Positions 1 through 4,518 of a stretch of DNA of 6,576 nt are shown here, one piece after another. A program made the translations under genes and the position numbers. The notes under the pieces are model-generated. The model ran no database searches. It was given only the letters and a program-made list of their open reading frames with translations, and was not told where the DNA came from. Position 1 is the first letter of the stretch; each line of letters opens with the position of its first letter. The stretch comes from Nocardioidaceae bacterium (GTDB taxonomy: Bacteria > Actinomycetota > Actinomycetes > Propionibacteriales > Nocardioidaceae), in NCBI GenBank assembly GCA_013696065.1, contig JACCZJ010000005.1:1-6576 (forward strand). Direction: 5' to 3'.

Positions 1-1
1 C

Positions 2-151
2 GTCGAGAGCGTGCGCTCCTCACCCGCGGAGCTGACCCAGACCGCCGAGATCACGCCGTACGCCGACTTCTCGTCGCTGGACGTCGTCGCTGTCGTCACC
101 GGTTCAGCCCGCCAGGCCACGGATGACGTGGCCGGGGGAGAAGCCCGGTGA
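2..151 (+). CDS. mreC: MreC, rod shape-determining protein, C-terminal fragment
   Basis: This is the 3' end of a gene that begins before the window; 49 codons and a TGA stop are visible. The fragment has a run of the type SSPAELTQTAEITPYADFSS followed by LDVVAVV. This matches the end of the second beta-barrel domain of MreC, where a 'vdfs.ld.V.VV' pattern is typical, and then a short hydrophilic tail. MreC is a bitopic membrane protein whose extracellular part binds PBP2 and helps activate the RodA-PBP2 synthase. The call rests on this short match together with the order mreC-mreD-mrdA-rodA, which is the standard arrangement. The catalytic or membrane parts of the protein cannot be judged because they lie outside the window. 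The stop overlaps a GTG codon (GTGA) that opens a short frame leading to mreD. Confidence 0.85.
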   Translation, partial: VESVRSSPAELTQTAEITPYADFSSLDVVAVVTGSARQATDDVAGGEAR

Positions 152-216
152 TCACGACAGCGCCGTCGTCCGGCACGCGGTCTGGGTCCCCGAGGATAGG
201 CATGGCCGCGAGATGA
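148..216 (+). other. Possible 22-codon overlapping leader frame between mreC and mreD
   Basis: A GTG at 148 overlaps the mreC stop as GTGA and opens a frame of 22 codons. That frame ends in a TGA at 214-216, which overlaps the preferred mreD start as ATGA. A purine-rich GGGGGAG tract (about 134-140) lies 7-8 nt before the GTG, a good Shine-Dalgarno position. The predicted peptide (VITTAPSSGTRSGSPRIGMAAR) is hydrophilic, basic and without a recognisable domain. One reading is translational coupling: ribosomes finishing mreC pass through the short frame and restart at mreD. A second reading is that it is a chance frame. A third is that mreD truly begins here and a frameshift or sequence error separates the two parts. 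I see no evidence that the peptide itself has a function. Confidence 0.3.
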
Positions 217-725
217 GCAAGGCATTGCGAGTCGCGGTGGTGGCGGTGCTCATCATCGTGACGGTGACGCTGCAGATCAGCATCTTCAGCCAGTTCTCGC
301 TAAGCGGTGTCGTTCCTGACCTCGCGATGTTGGTCGTGATCGCAGCAGCTTTGGTCCGGGGTCCCGACTACGCCGCGGGCGTCGGGTTTGCGGCTGGGCT
401 CGTGCTCGATCTCGCACCGCCGGCCGATCACACCGCGGGACGTTGGGCGCTGTCACTCGTAGTCGTCGGCTATCTCATCGGTCTGGCGCGTGGGGATGCC
501 GAGTCAACCGCTCTTGGCACAGTCTTCATGGTGGCCGCCGGAGCCTTCATCGGTACTTCGGTCTTCGCGCTCACCGGATTGGTGCTCGGTGACCCGGGTG
601 TCACCGTCTCGTCGGCGCTCGAGGTCGTGCCGAGGGCGATCCTGTACGACGTCTTGATCACGCCTCTCGTCATACCGCTGGTCGTGTTGCTCTTCCGACG
701 GCTCGAGCCAGCCGACCGGTGGTGA
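213..725 (+). CDS. mreD: MreD, rod shape-determining membrane protein
   Basis: This is a 170-residue integral membrane protein when read from the ATG at 213, close to the usual MreD length of about 160-170. It shows about six hydrophobic segments: residues ~4-22, ~28-48, ~51-66, ~76-92, ~98-122 and ~136-160. It has short basic ends and the PDL..LVV and GLVLDL motifs common in MreD, the latter in the third segment. MreD is part of the MreBCD elongasome in the cytoplasmic membrane and works with MreC and RodA-PBP2; no enzymatic activity is known. An upstream ATG at 123 is in frame and would give 200 residues, but it lies inside mreC and lacks a ribosome binding site. The added 30 residues are charged and unlike the family. 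The ATG at 213 is preferred because it sits directly before the first membrane segment and overlaps the stop of the short preceding frame as ATGA. A weak AGGATAGG lies at 193-200. Family identity is firm; the exact start is less so. Confidence 0.9.
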   Translation: MSKALRVAVVAVLIIVTVTLQISIFSQFSLSGVVPDLAMLVVIAAALVRGPDYAAGVGFAAGLVLDLAPPADHTAGRWALSLVVVGYLIGLARGDAESTALGTVFMVAAGAFIGTSVFALTGLVLGDPGVTVSSALEVVPRAILYDVLITPLVIPLVVLLFRRLEPADRW

Positions 726-732
726 CCGGGTC

Positions 733-2907
733 ATGCTGAAGTCCAAGTCGCGGCTGCGACTCATCGTGGTCCAAGCCATGGTGGTCTCGCTGTTCGTGAC
801 CCTGTTCGCCCGGCTCTGGTACATCCAGGTCGTGAGCGGCGACGGCTATCAGGCAGCAGCGCAGGACAACGCGGTGCGCGACGTCGAGCTGCCGGCTCCA
901 CGCGGCCTCATCGTCGACGCGCAAGGCAGGCCACTCGTTGCCAACCGCACGTCATGGGTGGTGACGGTGGACCGCGATGTGCTCGAGCGTCTCGGCGCAA
1001 CCACGCAGACCGCAGTGCTCAGGCGTCTGGCGGAACAGTTGGGATTGCCTCGAGCCGAGGTCGAACGGCGTACCAGAACCTGCGGCGAAGAGGGTGCGCC
1101 CAAGCCGCCGCGGTGTTGGAACGGGTCGCCCTATGAGCCCGTCCCTGTGGCGGAGGACGTCAGCCAGGTGCTGGCGGCCACGATCCTCGAGCAAACCGAG
1201 GACTATCCCGGTGTTGCTGCTGAGGCACGCCAGGTACGGGCCTATCCCTCCCCCTTCGGCATCAACGCCGCCCACATCCTCGGCTACAACTCGCCCATCA
1301 CGCAGGACGAGCTAGAGGCGGCTGAAGGCCACGGAGAGCCCGTGAGCCCGTCGTCGGTGGTAGGTCGCGCAGGCGTCGAGAGCAGCTACAACCGATACCT
1401 GAGCGGTGCCTCCGGCGTGCGCGAGGTCGCTGTGGACTCGATGGGACGGGTGATCGACGAAGCTGCGCAGACGATGCCGAAGCCTGGCCAAACTCTGGTG
1501 ACGAGCATCGATGCCAAGGTGCAGGCACTTGCCGAACGCGAGCTCGATCGTTCGATCAGAGTCGCGCGCGAAACCTTCGACGACGTGACTGGACGCAACT
1601 ACGAGGCAGACTCGGGCTCCGTCGTCGTCATGGACGCCACGAACGGGCGGCTCGTCGCGATGGCCAGCTATCCGCAGTACGACCCGAACGTCTGGGTGGG
1701 AGGGATCTCCGACGGGGATCTCGAGCGTCTCTACAGCGAGCGAGCGGGGACCCCACTGCTGAGTCGCGCGATGCAGGGCCTCTTTGCGCCGGGCTCGACC
1801 TTCAAGCCGGTGACAGCCGCCTCGGCCTTGTCCAACGACTACAAGGTGACAGACACGCTCGACTGCTCGTCGTCGCTGACTGTCGGCAGTCGGGTGTTCA
1901 AGAACTACGAGTCAGCGGCCTACGGTCCGCTCACCTTTGCTCAGGCACTGCAGTTGTCGTGTGACACGTTCTTCTATCGGATCGCCTACGCCGAATGGCA
2001 GCGCTCCGGTGGCGACTCCGGCGACACCTCGATCAAGGATGTCTTGGTCGAAGGGGCCAAAGCCTTCGGGTTCGGATCGAAGACGGGAATCGACCTACCG
2101 GGTGAGGTGGCCGGCCGCATCGCCGACCGGCGCTGGAAGTTGTCGTACTGGAAGGCCAATCAGGACTACTACTGCAAGCTCGGCAAAGAAGACGGCATGG
2201 ATTTCCTCCACATCTTCGCCCGTGAGTTCTGCATCGACGGTTGGCGTTATCGCGCCGGAGACGCGGTCAACTTCGCCATCGGGCAAGGCGACACGGTGCT
2301 GACACCACTACAGCTCGCGGTCGCCTATGGGGCACTGTCGAATGGCGGCACACTGTGGGAGCCCCGGGTGGGCAAGGCCATCGTCAACGCTCAGGGTCGA
2401 TTGGTACGCCGAATCGCGCCCGAGGTCGCTGGCCGCCTCCCCGTGACACCAGGCATCCTGCGCTACCTCGACCAGGCGCTGCTCGGCACAGCCAAAGTCG
2501 GAACGATGGCCTGGAAGATGGGCGGGTTCCCCCTCGACAAAGTGCCCATCCGGTCGAAGACAGGTACGGCAGAGGTGTTCGGCAAGCAGACCACATCCTG
2601 GGTCGCGAGCTACGACTTGCAGTACGTCGTCGTCATGCAGATCTCCCAAGGCGGCACGGGATCCGGCACGTCTGGGGAGTCCGTGCGCAAGATTTGGGAG
2701 GCGCTCTACGGCATCGATGGCGAAAAGGTCCGCGTGGCCGACGCCCTGCAGCCCGGCGCTCAGCCGCCGCGTGGTCTGCCGACCTTTCACCGCAACGGCT
2801 CGATCTCGCCCCCGCCATTCGACGAGGCATCACCGTCCGGTGGTGGCGATGCCTCGACCGGTCCTGGCGACGCGTCACCGCGGTCTCTGGACGAGAAGGC
2901 GCGCTGA
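733..2907 (+). CDS. mrdA: Penicillin-binding protein 2, elongasome transpeptidase
   Basis: This 724-residue class B PBP cross-links new peptidoglycan outside the membrane during side-wall elongation, as the partner of RodA. One N-terminal membrane anchor lies at residues ~9-30. The PBP dimerisation (pedestal) domain follows, with RG near 57-58 and GRxGxE at 211-216. The transpeptidase domain comes next. Its three active-site motifs are all intact: S355-T-F-K358 (nucleophile Ser355), S409-C-D411 (the SxD form also seen in E. coli PBP2), and K609-T-G611. Six cysteines are present: C117/C128, C378/C410 and C481/C500. The first and last pairs bracket short loops absent from E. coli PBP2. The final ~40 residues are a Ser/Pro/Gly/Asp-rich tail with repeated GDAS-like units. 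The protein is somewhat longer than the ~630-residue E. coli protein because of these additions. The ATG at 733 is 7 nt after mreD and directly precedes the basic end of the anchor. Identity is secure. Confidence 0.95.
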   Translation: MLKSKSRLRLIVVQAMVVSLFVTLFARLWYIQVVSGDGYQAAAQDNAVRDVELPAPRGLIVDAQGRPLVANRTSWVVTVDRDVLERLGATTQTAVLRRLAEQLGLPRAEVERRTRTCGEEGAPKPPRCWNGSPYEPVPVAEDVSQVLAATILEQTEDYPGVAAEARQVRAYPSPFGINAAHILGYNSPITQDELEAAEGHGEPVSPSSVVGRAGVESSYNRYLSGASGVREVAVDSMGRVIDEAAQTMPKPGQTLVTSIDAKVQALAERELDRSIRVARETFDDVTGRNYEADSGSVVVMDATNGRLVAMASYPQYDPNVWVGGISDGDLERLYSERAGTPLLSRAMQGLFAPGSTFKPVTAASALSNDYKVTDTLDCSSSLTVGSRVFKNYESAAYGPLTFAQALQLSCDTFFYRIAYAEWQRSGGDSGDTSIKDVLVEGAKAFGFGSKTGIDLPGEVAGRIADRRWKLSYWKANQDYYCKLGKEDGMDFLHIFAREFCIDGWRYRAGDAVNFAIGQGDTVLTPLQLAVAYGALSNGGTLWEPRVGKAIVNAQGRLVRRIAPEVAGRLPVTPGILRYLDQALLGTAKVGTMAWKMGGFPLDKVPIRSKTGTAEVFGKQTTSWVASYDLQYVVVMQISQGGTGSGTSGESVRKIWEALYGIDGEKVRVADALQPGAQPPRGLPTFHRNGSISPPPFDEASPSGGGDASTGPGDASPRSLDEKAR
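2823..2856 (+). repeat. 9-bp perfect inverted repeat in the 3' end of mrdA
   Basis: CGAGGCATC at 2823-2831 is the exact reverse complement of GATGCCTCG at 2848-2856, with a 16-nt loop. Part of the loop can itself pair: the CACC/GGTG stem shares one base with the outer arm. The hairpin lies about 50 nt before the mrdA stop, inside the region coding the repetitive GDAS tail. A second near-palindrome centred on GACGCGTC follows at about 2868-2875. There is no T tract, so this is not an ordinary terminator. It could shape mRNA stability or rodA translation, or be a by-product of low-complexity codon repetition. Confidence 0.5.
2893..2899 (+). promoter_or_regulatory. Ribosome binding site for rodA
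   Basis: GAGAAGG lies 10 nt before the ATG at 2910, inside the last codons of mrdA. It supports the 2910 start over the in-frame open stretch that runs upstream through mrdA, and over the second ATG at 2916. Confidence 0.5.
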
Positions 2908-2909
2908 CC

Positions 2910-4145
2910 ATGGCGATGACGGCAACTGTGGCGACGAGCCGCACAGCACGGCGCGTGCATGCCACTGAGGACCGATCGACCTGGCGTCGGATCGACTGGG
3001 TGGTGACGCTCTCCACCCTTGCCCTGTTGGTGGTCGGGAGCCTGCTCGTGTGGTCGGCGACCGCCGAAAACGAGGCGCTGACCGGAGGTGACAGCTCGGC
3101 ATACCTGAACAAACACCTGGTCAACATCGCGATCGGTCTCACCCTGGCGGTCGTGATCGCCGCCACGGACCATCGCTGGGTTCGCATCTGGGCCCCAGCC
3201 GTCTACCTGTGCGGCATCGTGGGGTTGGCGTTGGTGCTTTCTCCCGTTGGCGCCGTCATCAACGGCTCCCGCTCCTGGATCCTGGTCGGAGGTATGTCGA
3301 TCCAGCCAGCTGAGTTCGCGAAGCTCGGAGCGGTGGCAGGTATGGCATTGTTGCTGGCTGAGCGCGCCGAAGCTCGTCGAGCGCGCAGTGCCCTGCGCAG
3401 CTGGGAGGTTGTGGCAGCGCTTGGCATCGCCGCGATACCGGCTGCTCTGATCATGGCGCAGCCCGACCTCGGCACCATGCTGGTCCTGAGCGTGACGGTC
3501 TTGGGCTTGCTGTCGGTCGCCGGGGCGCCGAAGGTTTGGCTTGTCGGTCTGGTCGGTGGAGCAGTCGCGGTGGCGGCCCTCGCCATCCAGTTCGGTGTGC
3601 TGAAGGGCTATCAACTGCTGCGGTTCCAGGCGTTCTTGGACCCGTCCCTAGACCCGAGAGGCGCCGGCTACAACACCACCCAGGCCCGTATCGCGATCGG
3701 CAACGGCGGGATCTTCGGCCAGGGTTTGTTCGATGGTTCACAGACCCAGGCCGGCTTTGTGCCTGAGCAGCACACTGACTTTGTCTTCACTGTCGCCGGC
3801 GAAGAGCTGGGGCTGGTCGGCGCTGGCGCCATCATCGCGTTGTTCTTGGCATTGTTGTGGCGGGCTGTGCAGATCGCTGCTCGGTCCGACGATATGTTCG
3901 GGCGGCTCGCCGGTGCCGGAGTGGTGTGCTGGTTCGGCTTCCAGGCGTTCCAGAACATGGGGATGTGCCTCGGCATCATGCCCGTGACCGGTGTGCCGTT
4001 GCCCCTCGTGTCCTATGGCGGCACGTCCATGTTTGCCTCGCTCATGGCCATCGGATTGCTGCTCAACATTCACTTGCGCTCTGAGCGGTCCCTCGGTCTG
4101 GGCATCATCTTGCGCGATCGCGCGGCGCGCTCTCGCCGCTTCTGA
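2910..4145 (+). CDS. rodA: RodA, SEDS-family peptidoglycan glycosyltransferase
   Basis: This 411-residue polytopic membrane protein polymerises lipid II into glycan strands and forms the elongasome synthase with PBP2. A hydrophilic basic N-terminus of about 28 residues is followed by roughly ten hydrophobic segments. The SEDS signature blocks are in order: NGSRSWI at about residue 118, QPAEFAKL at 132-139, QPDLGTM at 184-190, the extracellular PEQHTDFVF loop with the expected catalytic Asp290 (equivalent to E. coli FtsW Asp297), GEELGLVGA just after it, and PVTGVPLPLVSYGG starting at 358. Length is normal for RodA. FtsW is the main alternative, but the position directly after mrdA in an mre operon argues for RodA. 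The start at 2910 lies 2 nt after the mrdA stop. The reading frame stays open for a further 669 nt upstream, but that stretch overlaps mrdA out of frame and has no SEDS character. An ATG at 2916 is an equally good alternative, removing only two residues. Confidence 0.95.
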   Translation: MAMTATVATSRTARRVHATEDRSTWRRIDWVVTLSTLALLVVGSLLVWSATAENEALTGGDSSAYLNKHLVNIAIGLTLAVVIAATDHRWVRIWAPAVYLCGIVGLALVLSPVGAVINGSRSWILVGGMSIQPAEFAKLGAVAGMALLLAERAEARRARSALRSWEVVAALGIAAIPAALIMAQPDLGTMLVLSVTVLGLLSVAGAPKVWLVGLVGGAVAVAALAIQFGVLKGYQLLRFQAFLDPSLDPRGAGYNTTQARIAIGNGGIFGQGLFDGSQTQAGFVPEQHTDFVFTVAGEELGLVGAGAIIALFLALLWRAVQIAARSDDMFGRLAGAGVVCWFGFQAFQNMGMCLGIMPVTGVPLPLVSYGGTSMFASLMAIGLLLNIHLRSERSLGLGIILRDRAARSRRF

Positions 4146-4168
4146 CCTGCCCCCGATTGGAGGGATCG

Positions 4169-4258
4169 CCGCACTTGCGGGAGGCTAGGCCGCTGTACCG
4201 CGCTGCGGTGAGATCTGACCGACTCAGCACTCGCGACTCGTACCGAGACGAAACGCGA
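4169..4258 (+). terminator. Cluster of three weak hairpins after rodA, possible transcription end
   Basis: Three inverted repeats follow the rodA stop: CCGC-ACTT-GCGG at 4169-4180, ACCGC-GCT-GCGGT at 4197-4209, and a nested element at 4231-4258. The nested element has an outer TCGCG/CGCGA stem and an inner CTCG-TAC-CGAG stem. None is followed by a run of T, so a classical intrinsic terminator is not shown. In high-GC actinobacteria, terminators without U-tracts have been proposed, and that is the only basis for the label. Confidence 0.25.
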
Positions 4259-4300
4259 CCGGCCGTCGAATGCTGCCCATGCGGCTCTCCGTTGCCGTTC

Positions 4301-4378
4301 GCGTCACTTTCGTTCATGTGCACGATTATTTGACGGCCGTCTCCGATTTCGGCGTCACTTTCGTTCACGTGCCCGATT
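4301..4378. repeat. 27-bp direct repeat, two copies offset by 51 bp
   Basis: Copy 1 (4301-4327) and copy 2 (4352-4378) share GCGTCACTTTCGTTCA, then YGTG, then CMCGATT. They differ at two positions only (T/C and A/C). The offset of 51 bp is close to five helical turns, so a protein bound to both would sit on about the same face. The copies lie about 140-220 bp upstream of the radical SAM start. They could be operators, an intergenic repeat family, or the remains of a mobile element end. No transposase is present nearby. Confidence 0.75.
4323..4334 (+). repeat. 12-bp word CGATTATTTGAC shared with 6548-6559
   Basis: This word begins in the last bases of the first 27-bp repeat copy and recurs exactly at 6548-6559 in the other non-coding gap of this window. 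The second 27-bp copy does not continue into it (it reads CGATTCAGC instead). In both places it carries TTGAC. An exact 12-bp match between two short non-coding stretches is unlikely by chance, though GC-poor words in GC-rich genomes can be promoter-related and so recur. Confidence 0.6.
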
Positions 4379-4451
4379 CAGCCCGGGTGGTTGGCCGTGC
4401 TCGTGGCGCGCGGCTGGACGGCCCTCCCTTCAACTTGGCCATCCACTCGTT

Positions 4452-4481
4452 TTGAGGCCGCGCGCCACTCCGGCGTACCCT
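4452..4481 (+). promoter_or_regulatory. Candidate sigma-A-like promoter for the radical SAM gene
   Basis: TTGAGG at 4452-4457 and TACCCT at 4476-4481 are separated by 18 bp. Transcription from about 4488 would give a leader of about 30 nt before the ATG at 4519. The -35 matches four or five consensus positions and the -10 is weak but of the TAnnnT type. This is a by-eye match in GC-rich DNA and should be read as a suggestion. Confidence 0.35.
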
Positions 4482-4504
4482 GACGAACGACCCCCAAGCC
4501 ACCT

Positions 4505-4508
4505 GGAG
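4505..4508 (+). promoter_or_regulatory. Ribosome binding site for the radical SAM gene
   Basis: GGAG lies 10 nt before the ATG at 4519. It supports this start, as does the fact that the family-like sequence begins within the first ten residues. Confidence 0.5.
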
Positions 4509-4518
4509 CGTTTGCGCA

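Larger units (their letters stand above)
4146..4518. other. Non-coding region between rodA and the radical SAM gene
   Basis: These 373 bp separate the mre operon from the next gene. Short open frames exist on both strands, but none has a family resemblance or a good ribosome binding site. Contents from left to right are three small hairpins (4169-4258), a CGGCCGTC word present twice (4260-4267 and 4334-4341; the second is inside a perfect 10-bp palindrome GACGGCCGTC at 4332-4341), the two copies of a 27-bp direct repeat, a candidate promoter, and a ribosome binding site. The gap is large compared with the 2-7 nt junctions between mreD, mrdA and rodA. It suggests that the operon ends after rodA and the next gene has its own control. 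Confidence 0.7.

Noticed and set aside
123..212. 30-residue N-terminal extension of MreD from the ATG at 123
   Set aside because: It lies largely over the mreC end, has no ribosome binding site, and the added residues are charged and unlike MreD. It is kept only as an alternative start.
2241..2909. In-frame upstream extension of rodA by 223 codons
   Set aside because: It overlaps mrdA in another frame, is Arg/Pro-rich with no membrane or SEDS character, and rodA has a good ATG and ribosome binding site at 2910.
2787..3614. 275-codon open frame on the - strand over mrdA/rodA
   Set aside because: It has low-complexity composition (many His, Gln, Asp, Arg) typical of the antisense of GC-rich genes. 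It runs across two certain genes and has no recognisable domain.
4105..4368. 87-codon - strand frame from the 27-bp repeats into the rodA end
   Set aside because: The repeated MNESDA-like peptide is again a reading of the DNA repeats. The frame runs into rodA antisense and has no support as a gene.
4301..4378. CRISPR array or transposon end
   Set aside because: There are only two repeat copies, no further spacers, no cas genes or transposase, and no clear terminal inverted repeats or target duplication.
4270..4455. 61-codon + strand frame across the 27-bp repeats
   Set aside because: Its only pattern (VTFVHV twice) comes from the DNA repeat being offset by a multiple of three. It has no ribosome binding site or family resemblance.
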